The notes under the pieces were generated by a model, which was given only the letters and a program-made list of their open reading frames with translations, did no database searches and was not told the origin of the DNA. DNA of 31,832 nucleotides from Clostridium sp. CAG:510 (GTDB lineage Bacteria; Bacillota; Clostridia; Lachnospirales; Lachnospiraceae). Numbering within the stretch: the stretch's first letter is position 1; each line of letters opens with the position of its first letter. Below, piece by piece: positions 1 through 7,484 of this stretch. Both the position numbers and the translations under genes were made by a program. Location: assembly GCA_000434615.1 (NCBI GenBank), contig FR880847.1, positions 136,800 to 168,631 of the forward strand, written 5' to 3'.

Positions 1-950
1 TCGCTTATCATACCGTTCTTGCTTAAAATCGTAACACTTTTTACACCGCTCTCCGCCGGATATCCCGTAGCCGGATTTAAGATGTGGTGATACCGTTTGC
101 CGTCCACCTCCACAAAGCGTTCGTAATCTCCCGAAGTGGACACAAACCAGTTGCCTGTAAGGGTCAGATACCCGCAGTAGGCGCCTGTATCAAAGGGGTC
201 CGTAATGGCGACCCTAAACGCCGTGCCGTCCGGTTTTTCTCCATAAGTAAGGATGCTTCCGCCCACGGAAATGACCGCCGCCTTTACCTCCGCCTGTCCT
301 TCCAGATAGGCAAGGATATCGTCACAGGCAAGCCCTTTTCCAACGGCTCCCAGGTCCAGTACCATGCCCTTAGGCAGTAAAAAGCTGTTGTCTTTTCTTT
401 CTATTTTAGAAAACCCGCTGTAGGACAGCGCTTCTTTTATTTCCGCCTCACCCGGTAAGCGGTAGCCTTCTGTTTTCCCGGTGCTTTCCGTCTGCCCGGC
501 GTCCTCTGTTTTCCCGCCTGTGCCATCCGGCTGCTCCCCGGCGTCCTCATAGCTTTCCTGCGCGTGGGCATCAATATTCCACAGGCTCACCAGTGCTCCG
601 ATGGACACATCCAGCGCCCCATCACTGTCCTCATAAATACCGGAAAGCTCCAGCAGCGTCTCTGCCAGCTCTCCGGAAACCTCCGTGTAGATGCCTGTTC
701 CGGCATTGGCATTCAGCTTTGCGACCTCTGAGCCGGCTATTCTGCGGGAAAGCATTGTTTCCTCCATGCCGGAAAGCAGCTGCTCCACATCCCCGGTCAC
801 ATCGTCCCCTTCCGTATACAGTTTCTGGGTAACGACAGTTCCCATGGCAGTATTCACGGCTTCATATTCCTTTACGGCATTTCCGCATCCCGAAAGAAGC
901 AGCATCGCCACTGCGGGAAGTGTAAAAAAACTTGCTGTAACCCTCTTCAT
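1..950 (-). CDS. apbE: FAD:protein FMN transferase (ApbE family) lipoprotein, C-terminus cut by window edge
   Basis: ApbE enzymes use FAD to attach FMN covalently to a Thr/Ser of extracytoplasmic flavoproteins such as RnfG/NqrC-type FMN-binding domains. The visible 316 residues begin with a lipoprotein signal (MKRV, hydrophobic stretch, lipobox LSGC with Cys22), so the enzyme should be anchored outside the membrane. Family motifs seen are NTAMGT at 33-38, DLGAVGKGLA at 199-208 and HILNPATGYP at 289-298. Residues about 127-163 form a Gly/Glu/Thr/Asp-rich low-complexity insertion between the core strands. The frame is still open at base 1, so only the last few dozen residues are missing. The start ATG at 950 follows an AGGA-containing leader. 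The gene diverges from the NusG-II/Gx pair, which fits a shared flavin-linked redox role. The family call is secure; the flavinylated partner is not in view. Confidence 0.93.
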   Translation of the reverse strand, partial: MKRVTASFFTLPAVAMLLLSGCGNAVKEYEAVNTAMGTVVTQKLYTEGDDVTGDVEQLLSGMEETMLSRRIAGSEVAKLNANAGTGIYTEVSGELAETLLELSGIYEDSDGALDVSIGALVSLWNIDAHAQESYEDAGEQPDGTGGKTEDAGQTESTGKTEGYRLPGEAEIKEALSYSGFSKIERKDNSFLLPKGMVLDLGAVGKGLACDDILAYLEGQAEVKAAVISVGGSILTYGEKPDGTAFRVAITDPFDTGAYCGYLTLTGNWFVSTSGDYERFVEVDGKRYHHILNPATGYPAESGVKSVTILSKNGMIS

Positions 951-963
951 TTCCCTGCGTCCT

Positions 964-995
964 TTTGTTATACTAACTCTCATAAGTATAACAAA
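964..995. promoter_or_regulatory. Inverted repeat over the apbE -10 region, operator candidate
   Basis: TTTGTTATACT (964-974) and AGTATAACAAA (985-995) are perfect 11-base inverted arms separated by 10 bases. Arm centres are 21 bases apart, about two helical turns, and the right arm contains the apbE -10 hexamer. This is the geometry of a dimeric repressor site. Which protein binds is unknown. Confidence 0.45.
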
Positions 996-1013
996 CAAAC
1001 CACCCCTTGACAA
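985..1013 (-). promoter_or_regulatory. Promoter of apbE
   Basis: On the minus strand TTGTCA (1013-1008) is followed after 17 bases by TATACT (990-985), a near-consensus sigma-A promoter about 35 bases upstream of the apbE start. The same bases carry a plus-strand TTGACA at 1007-1012, so the divergent gene may share the -35 region, but no convincing -10 was found for that direction. Confidence 0.65.
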
Positions 1014-1056
1014 TATGGGGGAATGAACTTTACCGTCACGGAAAGGTCTGATTATT

Positions 1057-1455
1057 TTGAAAAACGATAAAAAAATGATGGGAAAAGTGCTGATTTTGCT
1101 GCTTCTTCTTTTTCTACTGCTTTTCTCATCCCTGTTTCTTCTATATAAAAGAGGAACTTACGGCGGACAAAAAAAAGCCTGCATCTACCAGAACGGTGTC
1201 CTGCTTAGGGAAATTGATTTTTCTTCCGTAAAGGAACCCTATTCCTTCCGTCTTGTTTCTTCCGACGGAGGGTACAACGAAATTACCGTAAGCGCCGGGG
1301 GGATTGCCGTAACGGATGCCGACTGCCCCGACAGGCTCTGCGTCCTTTTCAGCAAAAACAATACCGGCAGGCTCCCCATTATCTGTCTGCCCCATAAGCT
1401 CGCCATTGTATATAAGGAAGAAAGTGCTTCCGATATGGATGCCGTTACTTATTGA
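1057..1455 (+). CDS. NusG domain II-containing membrane-anchored protein (EetA-like)
   Basis: The protein has 132 residues. A basic N-terminus and one leucine-rich transmembrane segment (about 9-29) are followed by an extracellular domain with the NusG-II signature: DCPDRLCV near 89-96, then the ICLPHKLAIV strand. This family is not a transcription factor; it is a short exported domain often coded beside Gx-type transporters, ApbE or Rnf genes. From memory, Listeria EetA of the extracellular electron transfer locus has this architecture. Translation probably begins at the TTG at 1057, 10 bases after GAAAGG (1041-1046); an in-frame ATG at 1075 is the alternative. The gene is followed 18 bases later by the Gx transporter gene, so the two are probably co-transcribed. 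The biochemical role is unproven. Confidence 0.82.
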   Translation: MKNDKKMMGKVLILLLLLFLLLFSSLFLLYKRGTYGGQKKACIYQNGVLLREIDFSSVKEPYSFRLVSSDGGYNEITVSAGGIAVTDADCPDRLCVLFSKNNTGRLPIICLPHKLAIVYKEESASDMDAVTY

Positions 1456-1473
1456 GTTACTTAAAGGAGTTTT

Positions 1474-2001
1474 ATGTCCCGTAAAAATACCCGTCTGACA
1501 CTAAAAAAAATGACCACACTGACGGTCTTTCTTGCCGTCTCCCTGTGTATATCCCTTGCGGAGAGTTTTTTCCCTCCGCTCGTTCCCATACCCGGAGTCC
1601 GGCTCGGACTTGCCAATGTGGTCACTTTACTTTTATTATATGATTTCACACCGGGTGAAACGCTTCTCGTTCTCCTGATGCGTATTTTATTGTCTGCCTT
1701 CTGTGCCGGTCAGGCCATGAGCTTCGTCTACAGTCTGTGCGGTGGCATATTATGCTTTCTTATCATGTGGTTTCTGTACCGTTTTCTGTGCGGCAGGTTT
1801 CTGGTGCTTACCAGTATCTTCGGTGCCCTCGCCCACAATGCCGGACAGCTTATGGCTGCCTGCCTGTTTACCGGAGGGTTCAGTGTGCTTGCCTATGCGC
1901 CGGTGCTTGTCGTAAGCGGTATTCTGACCGGCTGTTTTACCGGTCTCTGCGCCTATTTTACCCGCAAATATCTGTCCCCGCATATAAAGAAGCTTTTTTA
2001 A
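1474..2001 (+). CDS. Gx transporter family membrane protein (heptaprenyl diphosphate synthase component I-like, EetB-like)
   Basis: The protein has 175 residues and about five hydrophobic segments. It carries the family's N-terminal LAVSLCISLAESFFPPLVPIPGVRLGLANVVTL-type region (residues about 19-51), with a PPL-P-PGVRLGLAN core, and glycine-containing helices later. Databases call this family heptaprenyl diphosphate synthase component I or Gx transporter. It is small, integral and resembles an ECF-transporter S component. In Listeria the related EetB is required for extracellular electron transfer (recalled, not checked). A good site, AAAGGAG at 1463-1469, lies 4 bases before the ATG. Its TAA overlaps the TAA of the converging TetR gene within the same four bases. 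Substrate unknown; a quinone- or flavin-linked role is inferred from its neighbours. Confidence 0.85.
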   Translation: MSRKNTRLTLKKMTTLTVFLAVSLCISLAESFFPPLVPIPGVRLGLANVVTLLLLYDFTPGETLLVLLMRILLSAFCAGQAMSFVYSLCGGILCFLIMWFLYRFLCGRFLVLTSIFGALAHNAGQLMAACLFTGGFSVLAYAPVLVVSGILTGCFTGLCAYFTRKYLSPHIKKLF

Positions 2002-2591
2002 CCTTTCTGCATCAGACGTTTGTGGATATTTCCGAAAATGCTGTCGCACAAATGTGCCATATCCTCCACACTCTCCGTCATGCCTCCGGCAATCCATTCC
2101 TTGCAGATGGCGTTAAGTCCACCCTCATAGGCACACATACGGTACTGCTCCGCTTTGTCATCCAGACGGAAAATCTCCTTTAAGGAAGGTAAAAAGGAAA
2201 AATTACTCTGTTGTTTTTCCCTTGCCTTCATAAGCAGTCCGAAGTATTCGCTGTTTTTTCCAAGATAGGAAAAGAACCGTTCAAACCAACTGTAGCTGTC
2301 ATCCTCACTGACATCATCCGCAATCTCCATCACAGCATCTTCCATTCCCTGATGCAGATCTTTTAAAATATCTTCCTTCGATTCATAATTCCGGTAGAAC
2401 GACTGTCTCGACACACCGGACTTTAACACCAGCTCCGTAACGGTAATTTTCTCAAACGGCTTTTCCGCCATGAGATCCACCAGAGCCAGCTGCAGGCACT
2501 CTTTCGTAAGCTGCCCTGCTTCCTTGCCGGAAAGCCGGTATACATTTCTCTCTTTTACCAGAGTCTTTAAAATACTTTCCACAACTGTCAT
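1998..2591 (-). CDS. TetR/AcrR family transcriptional regulator
   Basis: This is a 197-residue one-component repressor. The N-terminal helix-turn-helix is clear: EKITVTELVLKSGVSRQSFYRNYESKEDIL has the typical TetR GVSR-x-SFYR-x-Y core, followed by an all-helical ligand/dimer domain with no recognisable ligand signature. The frame is open up to an ATG at 2660. However, the strong promoter at 2683-2711 would start transcription near 2676, leaving no room for a ribosome site before 2660. The ATG at 2591, after the purine-rich GAAAGAAG, is preferred and gives a normal family length. It diverges from the CmpB-like membrane gene, which is the likeliest target, and a palindrome sits at its own promoter, suggesting autorepression. 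The start choice is moderately certain. Confidence 0.85.
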   Translation of the reverse strand: MTVVESILKTLVKERNVYRLSGKEAGQLTKECLQLALVDLMAEKPFEKITVTELVLKSGVSRQSFYRNYESKEDILKDLHQGMEDAVMEIADDVSEDDSYSWFERFFSYLGKNSEYFGLLMKAREKQQSNFSFLPSLKEIFRLDDKAEQYRMCAYEGGLNAICKEWIAGGMTESVEDMAHLCDSIFGNIHKRLMQKG

Positions 2592-2613
2592 CTTCTTTCT
2601 TTTCAAAAGGCAC

Positions 2614-2642
2614 TTGACGAAATTCTCATAAGGTGTTACATT
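2614..2642 (+). promoter_or_regulatory. Putative promoter of the CmpB-like gene
   Basis: TTGACG (2614-2619), 17 bases, TACATT (2637-2642). It reads toward the membrane gene at 2757 and would give a leader of about 105 bases containing both palindromes. It overlaps the start of the TetR coding region. Moderate match. Confidence 0.4.
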
Positions 2643-2667
2643 TATTCCAGTGAGATACATGTATCAC

Positions 2668-2683
2668 TGTTACATCTGTAACA
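2668..2683. promoter_or_regulatory. TetR operator candidate (palindrome)
   Basis: TGTTACA-TC-TGTAACA is a perfect 7-base inverted repeat abutting the -10 and covering the start point of the TetR promoter. A third TGTTACA copy lies at 2634-2640, inside the putative divergent promoter. A second perfect palindrome, GATACATGTATC, lies at 2654-2665. The layout is what a divergently autoregulated TetR repressor would need. Confidence 0.55.
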
Positions 2684-2711
2684 TGATAACATTTTTAAAA
2701 CTAAGTGTCAA
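2683..2711 (-). promoter_or_regulatory. Promoter of the TetR gene
   Basis: On the minus strand TTGACA (2711-2706), 17 bases, then TATCAT (2688-2683). The -35 is perfect and the -10 is strong. The expected transcription start is near 2676, inside the adjacent palindrome. Confidence 0.75.
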
Positions 2712-2756
2712 CATTTCCATACAAATTTTACAGTTTACCGAAAGGCAGGTATTCAT

Positions 2757-3368
2757 ATGAGATACGCAATAGCAACATACATACTGATGGCTGTGCTGGT
2801 TTCCTTCTTGGGTTTCGTGGTCGAGGACGGCTGGCTGGCTCTCACAAAGGGTTATATCGACAACCGGAACATGCATCTGCCGTTTTTATTCGGCTATGGT
2901 ATTGCCATGGTAGGACTGTACCTGATTCTCGGCACGCCCGCCACCATGATTTTACCTTTTCAGATAAAGAAAAAGGAAACCTTTGTCCGGTTTATTATTT
3001 ACTTCGTCCTTGTGATGCTGGCAGTCAGTGTAGGAGAAATCATCTTAGGAACCTTAGTGGAAAAGGTCTGCCACTTCTGCTGGTGGGACTACACGGTAAT
3101 CCCTCTTCACATTACCCGGTACACCTCCGTTCCGACAAGCCTCGGCTTTGCTTTGATCATTACCACCTTTATGGATAAGTTCTGCATACCGATTCTTGAC
3201 CACCTTGCTGCCATTCCCGCTGAACGTGCTACGGTTCTTGCCTGGATTTTAGGTGTTTCCTTAAGTGTGGATATGGTGTATTCCATGTATAAAATGTACC
3301 GTAACCACGGTGGACTCAAGATCTGGAAGAAGCAGCTTCCCAGACATTCTTACCAGGAATCCTTCTAA
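2757..3368 (+). CDS. CmpB-type (putative ABC transporter permease, PF06541-like) membrane protein
   Basis: The protein has 203 residues with about five transmembrane segments. Features recognised are an early FLGFVVEDGW segment, the conserved GYIDNRNMHLPFLFGYGIA loop (about 32-50) and a WWDYTVIPLHI motif near 110-120. These resemble the family annotated as putative ABC transporter permease CmpB, common in Clostridia and usually found without any ATPase gene. No ATPase or solute-binding gene lies beside it here, so a true transport role is doubtful. It has a GAAAGGCAGG ribosome site before the ATG, diverges from the TetR gene, and ends in a strong bidirectional terminator at 3408-3458, so it is probably a single-gene unit under TetR control. 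The family assignment is from motif memory. Confidence 0.6.
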   Translation: MRYAIATYILMAVLVSFLGFVVEDGWLALTKGYIDNRNMHLPFLFGYGIAMVGLYLILGTPATMILPFQIKKKETFVRFIIYFVLVMLAVSVGEIILGTLVEKVCHFCWWDYTVIPLHITRYTSVPTSLGFALIITTFMDKFCIPILDHLAAIPAERATVLAWILGVSLSVDMVYSMYKMYRNHGGLKIWKKQLPRHSYQESF

Positions 3369-3407
3369 GCATTCCGTCCGGTCACCGAATTATCTGTTTA
3401 ATGTAAT

Positions 3408-3458
3408 AAAAAGCCTGTGGATTCAGAGGAGAAGCAGCCTCTTTTCCGCAGGTTTTTT
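3408..3458. terminator. Terminator after the CmpB-like gene
   Basis: A-run and CCTGTGG (3408-3420) pair with CCGCAGG plus T6 (3446-3458). An inner stem AGAGG (3425-3429)/CCTCT (3438-3442) extends the hairpin. A- and T-runs at both ends allow bidirectional use. Confidence 0.75.
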
Positions 3459-3556
3459 GTTGCATAAAAATACACATTCTGTTAAAATAGTATAAAAATT
3501 TTATAAAACGCATCGATTCCTGCGAAGAACCGTTGTGATAGGAAAGGAAGGCTTCT

Positions 3557-5197
3557 ATGAAAGCAAAAAGAATCGGATTATCCATTCTCCTTTTAGCCAT
3601 TGTGGGCTTAATCGTGTATAATATCGCAGGCCCCGCCGACTTACTTGCCTGTGAAAGCAGTGTCTATGCCACCCCTCTTTCCCTTCTGCCCCCTGTAATT
3701 GCCATTACACTGGCACTGATTACCAAGGAAGTATACACTTCCCTTTTTATCGGTGTATTAACCGGTGCCCTGCTTTACACAAACGGCAGTCTGGAACGTA
3801 CCATGAACACCATGTTATTCAATGAAGACGGCAGTATGGTGTCTAAACTTGCCGACAGTGGAAATGTCGGTATTTTAATTTTCTTAGTGCTTTTGGGCAT
3901 CATGGTTGCCATGATGAACACTGCCGGCGGTTCATCTGCTTTTGGACGCTGGGCTTCCAAGCATATTAAAACCAGAGTCGGTGCGCAGCTTGCCACCATG
4001 GCGCTCGGTGTCCTGATTTTTGTGGATGACTATTTCAACTGTCTGACCGTAGGCAGCGTTATGCGCCCCGTTACGGACCGCCACAAAATCTCCCGTGCCA
4101 AGCTCTCCTACTTAATTGATGCCACCGCAGCTCCCGTCTGCATTATTGCACCGATTTCTTCCTGGGCTGCTGCCGTTACCTCTTCCGTACCGGAAGAAGC
4201 CGGCATCAACGGATTTGCCGTCTTTTTACAGACCATTCCGTACAACCTGTATGCTCTGCTGACCCTTGCCATGATTCTTTTCATCACTTTCTTAAAGGTG
4301 GATTTCGGCTCCATGAAGAAGCATGAATGGAATGCCATCAAGGGCGATTTGTTTACCACACCTGACCGTCCTTACGAAGAAACCTCCGATGTGCAAGGCA
4401 ATCCGAACGCCAGAGTAGCTGACCTGATCATCCCCGTAGTGGTTCTGATTGCTACCTGTGTCTTCGGTATGATTTACACCGGCGGCTTTTTTGAAGGAAC
4501 CTCCTTCATTGATGCCTTTGCTAACTCCAGTGCATCCGTTGGTCTGGTAATCGGCGGTTTCATTACTCTGCTTTTTACCTTCTTCTACTATATGCTGCGC
4601 GGTGTGATTACCTTTAAGGAATTTTCCGAATGCATTCCCGAAGGCTTCAAGGCCATGGTTGCTCCCATTTTAATTCTGACTCTGGCATGGACCCTTTCCG
4701 GTATGACAAACCTGCTCGGTGCCAAAGTTTACGTCAGCAACATTGTCAGCGGTTCCGCACAGGGATTCCAGGGCTTCCTTCCCATGATTGTCTTCCTGAT
4801 TGCTGCGTTCTTAGCATTTGCAACCGGTACAAGCTGGGGTACCTTCGGTATTCTTATCCCCATCGTGCTGGGCGTATTCCCTTCCGGACAGATGATGGTC
4901 ATTTCCATTGCCTCCTGCCTTGCCGGTGCCGTTTGCGGAGACCATTGCTCTCCCATTTCCGACACCACCATCATGGCTTCCGCAGGCGGTCACTGCAACC
5001 ACATCAACCATGTTGCAACCCAGCTTCCTTATGCGTTGTTTGTTGCGGTATTCTGTTTCATCGGTTATGCCATCATGGGCATCTGTAACCTCGCCGGTGT
5101 ACTTTCCATCGCCTGGATTGCCCTGCCCGTATGTATCGTGCTGATGGGCGCTACACTCCTGTTTATCCGCAAAAAAGAAGGCATGGAGAAGGAATAA
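3557..5197 (+). CDS. Na+/H+ antiporter NhaC family protein
   Basis: A 546-residue polytopic membrane protein, predicted to exchange sodium (or an organic substrate) for protons. The N-terminal helix is followed by TKEVYTSLFIGVLTGALL. FVDDYFNCLTVGSVMRPVTD lies near residues 155-174, with Asp157/Asp158 in the membrane. Further motifs are ATGTSWGTFGI and GDHCSPISDTTIMASAGG starting at Gly461. These conserved acidic and Gly/Ser motifs define the NhaC/TC 2.A.35 group. The length is longer than the shortest NhaC proteins, but common among clostridial members. A strong GGAAAGGAAGG site (3541-3551) lies 5 bases before the ATG. The gene stands alone between two terminators. Some family members carry malate/lactate or amino acids instead, so the exact substrate is open. 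Confidence 0.9.
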   Translation: MKAKRIGLSILLLAIVGLIVYNIAGPADLLACESSVYATPLSLLPPVIAITLALITKEVYTSLFIGVLTGALLYTNGSLERTMNTMLFNEDGSMVSKLADSGNVGILIFLVLLGIMVAMMNTAGGSSAFGRWASKHIKTRVGAQLATMALGVLIFVDDYFNCLTVGSVMRPVTDRHKISRAKLSYLIDATAAPVCIIAPISSWAAAVTSSVPEEAGINGFAVFLQTIPYNLYALLTLAMILFITFLKVDFGSMKKHEWNAIKGDLFTTPDRPYEETSDVQGNPNARVADLIIPVVVLIATCVFGMIYTGGFFEGTSFIDAFANSSASVGLVIGGFITLLFTFFYYMLRGVITFKEFSECIPEGFKAMVAPILILTLAWTLSGMTNLLGAKVYVSNIVSGSAQGFQGFLPMIVFLIAAFLAFATGTSWGTFGILIPIVLGVFPSGQMMVISIASCLAGAVCGDHCSPISDTTIMASAGGHCNHINHVATQLPYALFVAVFCFIGYAIMGICNLAGVLSIAWIALPVCIVLMGATLLFIRKKEGMEKE

Positions 5198-5214
5198 CCA
5201 TAACTATCTGACAT

Positions 5215-5237
5215 AAAAAAAGAAGCCGCGATGCTTC
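5215..5237 (-). terminator. Second terminator hairpin downstream of groEL
   Basis: On the minus strand GAAGC-ATCGCG-GCTTC is followed by T7. It lies beyond the bidirectional terminator and would catch groEL read-through before it enters the antiporter gene in antisense. Confidence 0.5.
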
Positions 5238-5253
5238 AACTGTGATATAGTAC

Positions 5254-5292
5254 AAAAAACAGCCGCCTCCCATCCGGGAAACGGCTGTTTTT
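5254..5292. terminator. Bidirectional terminator between nhaC-type gene and groEL
   Basis: ACAGCCG (5259-5265) pairs with CGGCTGT (5282-5288), with an inner CCC/GGG and A/T runs on both flanks. It serves the two convergent genes. Confidence 0.8.
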
Positions 5293-5332
5293 ATGAAATT
5301 ATCGGTTCGCTTTTTTACGGTAACGCTGCGGC

Positions 5333-6955
5333 TTACATCATACCGCCCATGCCTGCGCCTGCGGGCATGGCAGGTGTGTCTTCCTTGATGTTTGCTACAA
5401 CGGACTCGGTAGTCAGCAGAGTGGATGCTACACTGGTTGCATTCTGCAGTGCGCTTCTGGTAACCTTTGCAGGATCCAGGATGCCATCTGCAACCATATC
5501 TACATATTCACCCTTCAGAGCATCGAAGCCCATGCCGGGGTTCATTTCCTTAACCTTGTTTACAATTACGCTGCCTTCCAGACCTGCATTTGCAGCAATG
5601 TGGTACAGCGGAGCTTCCAGAGCCTTAAGAACGATGTTGGCACCGGTCTTTTCGTCTCCTTCGAGAGTATCACGCAGCTTTTCTACTTCCTTGCTTGCAT
5701 GGATGTAAGCAGAACCACCACCGCAGATAATACCTTCTTCTACGGCTGCTCTGGTAGCTGCAAGAGCATCTTCCAGACGAAGCTTTGCTTCCTTCATTTC
5801 GGTTTCGGTAGCGGCACCTACACGGATAACAGCTACGCCGCCTGCTAATTTGGCAAGTCTTTCCTGTAATTTTTCCCTGTCGAAATCAGATGTGGTTTCT
5901 TCAATCTGCTTCTTAATCTGTGCAACACGGGCTGCAATGGCATCCTTGTCGCCTTCGCCGTCAACAATAACGGTGTTCTCTTTCTGCACCTTAACGGATT
6001 TAGCACGGCCAAGCTGTTCCATGGTGGTATCTTTCAGTTCCAGACCAAGCTCGGAGCTGATGACCTGACCACCGGTCAGAATAGCGATATCCTCCAGCAT
6101 TGCTTTTCTTCTGTCGCCGTAGCCGGGAGCCTTAACTGCTACTACATTGAAGGTACCACGCAGTTTGTTGACAATCAGAGTAGTAAGAGCTTCGCCCTCT
6201 ACGTCTTCAGCAATGATTAACAGCTTTGCGCCGGACTGTACAATCTGCTCTAACAGAGGAAGGATTTCCTGAATGTTGGAAATCTTTTTGTCGGTAATGA
6301 GGATGTACGGATTTTCCAGGGTAGCTTCCATCTTATCCATGTCGGTTGCCATGTATGCGGAAATGTAACCTCTGTCAAACTGCATACCTTCTACTAAGTC
6401 CAGTTCGGTCTGCATGGTCTTGCTTTCCTCAATGGTGATAACACCGTCCTTGGAAACCTTCTCCATAGCATCTGCTACCAGGTTGCCGACTTCCTCATCT
6501 CCTGCGGAAATGGTAGCGACTCTTGCGATGTGTTCCTTGCCGTTTACCTTAGAGCTCATCTTTGCGATGGCTGCAACAGCACAGTCGGTAGCCTTCTTCA
6601 TACCTTTTCTTAAGATAATGGGATTTGCACCTGCTTCCAGGTTCTTCATACCGGCATTAATCATTGCCTGTGCCAGAACGGTTGCGGTTGTGGTACCGTC
6701 ACCTGCTACATCGTTTGTCTTGGTTGCTACTTCTTTGACTAACTGGGCACCCATGTTTTCAAACGGGTCTTCCAGTTCAATTTCCTTTGCAATGGTAACA
6801 CCGTCGTTGGTGATAAGGGGAGCGCCGAAGGACTTATCCAGTACTACGTTTCTGCCTTTGGGTCCAAGTGTTACTCTGACGGTGTCTGCCAGCTGGTCTA
6901 CACCTCTGCCTAATGCTGCACGGGCTTCTGCTCCGTATTTAATTTCTTTTGCCAT
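5333..6955 (-). CDS. groL: Chaperonin GroEL (Hsp60)
   Basis: A 540-residue ATP-dependent chaperonin that forms double heptameric rings and folds cytosolic proteins with GroES. The full-length match is unmistakable: an N-terminal AKEIKYGAEARAALGRGVDQLADTV-type start, ATP-site GDGTTTATVLAQ, apical-domain segments, and the C-terminal Gly/Met tail PAGAGMGGMM. The length is normal. An SD-like GGAGGCG precedes the ATG, and groES lies 27 bases upstream on the same strand, so the two are one operon. No frameshift or missing catalytic residue was seen; the Asp of the GDGTTT motif is present. Heat-shock control is expected through the upstream CIRCE element. Confidence 0.99.
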   Translation of the reverse strand: MAKEIKYGAEARAALGRGVDQLADTVRVTLGPKGRNVVLDKSFGAPLITNDGVTIAKEIELEDPFENMGAQLVKEVATKTNDVAGDGTTTATVLAQAMINAGMKNLEAGANPIILRKGMKKATDCAVAAIAKMSSKVNGKEHIARVATISAGDEEVGNLVADAMEKVSKDGVITIEESKTMQTELDLVEGMQFDRGYISAYMATDMDKMEATLENPYILITDKKISNIQEILPLLEQIVQSGAKLLIIAEDVEGEALTTLIVNKLRGTFNVVAVKAPGYGDRRKAMLEDIAILTGGQVISSELGLELKDTTMEQLGRAKSVKVQKENTVIVDGEGDKDAIAARVAQIKKQIEETTSDFDREKLQERLAKLAGGVAVIRVGAATETEMKEAKLRLEDALAATRAAVEEGIICGGGSAYIHASKEVEKLRDTLEGDEKTGANIVLKALEAPLYHIAANAGLEGSVIVNKVKEMNPGMGFDALKGEYVDMVADGILDPAKVTRSALQNATSVASTLLTTESVVANIKEDTPAMPAGAGMGGMM

Positions 6956-6982
6956 AATGAAAACGCCTCCGTTTTTTTATTT

Positions 6983-7267
6983 TTACTCGATAACTGCTAA
7001 GATATCACTCTGTCTTACAATAATGTATTCTTCGTCTTCCATCTTTACATCGGTTCCCGCATATTTGGAATAAATAACCTGGTCTCCGACTTTGACTTCC
7101 ATTTTAACTTCCTTGCCGTCTACCGCACCGCCGGGGCCTACTGCAATAACTTCTGCCTGCTGGGGTTTTTCTTTATTCTGTCCCGGAAGAACAATACCGG
7201 ATTTTGTTGTTTCTTCTGCTACTAACTGTTTCAATACGACTCTGTCGCCAAGTGGTACTAACTTCAT
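6983..7267 (-). CDS. groS: Co-chaperonin GroES (Hsp10)
   Basis: A 94-residue lid of the GroEL chamber. It begins MKLVPLGDRVVLKQ and has the mobile loop EETTKSGIVLPG (about 18-29) that contacts GroEL, then GDQVIYSKYAGTDVK near the C-terminus. The length is standard. It is the first gene of the groES-groEL operon, preceded by AAGGAGGC before its ATG and by a promoter and CIRCE element within about 100 bases. Confidence 0.99.
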   Translation of the reverse strand: MKLVPLGDRVVLKQLVAEETTKSGIVLPGQNKEKPQQAEVIAVGPGGAVDGKEVKMEVKVGDQVIYSKYAGTDVKMEDEEYIIVRQSDILAVIE

Positions 7268-7298
7268 AATGAATGCCTCCTTAAAGTCTTATGCTTTG

Positions 7299-7325
7299 TT
7301 AGCACTCAATGTTCATGAGTGCTAA
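7299..7325. promoter_or_regulatory. CIRCE element (HrcA operator)
   Basis: TTAGCACTC-N9-GAGTGCTAA, a perfect match to the HrcA operator consensus, 32 bases upstream of the groES start and just after the expected transcription start. The hrcA repressor gene itself is not in this window. Confidence 0.98.
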
Positions 7326-7337
7326 TTACTAAAGCAT

Positions 7338-7366
7338 ATATTAGTTTTATATGCAGTTCTTTGCAA
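7338..7366 (-). promoter_or_regulatory. groESL promoter
   Basis: On the minus strand TTGCAA (7366-7361), 17 bases, TAATAT (7343-7338). The start point would be near 7331, placing CIRCE at the beginning of the transcript as in other HrcA-controlled operons. Confidence 0.6.
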
Positions 7367-7484
7367 CCATATGCAGAGGAACTCTGCTCTTTCAATCTAT
7401 GTATTATCTCTTTTTTACTCTCTTTTTCTTATTGTTTCTTATTTTTGTCCTGCGGAGCGGATTTAATATTTATTTTATAAATAC

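Noticed and set aside
593..1026. Plus-strand frames opposite apbE
   Set aside because: They lie antisense to a well-supported gene and are low in recognisable structure.
1057..1455. Transcription factor NusG
   Set aside because: Only the domain II-type extracellular fold is present, behind a membrane helix; the NGN and KOW domains are missing.
2757..3368. A complete ABC transporter at the CmpB-like gene
   Set aside because: No ATPase or binding-protein gene is adjacent; only the family name suggests transport.
5349..7073. Long plus-strand frames opposite groEL
   Set aside because: They are shadows of groEL codon structure, with no ribosome sites or recognisable domains.
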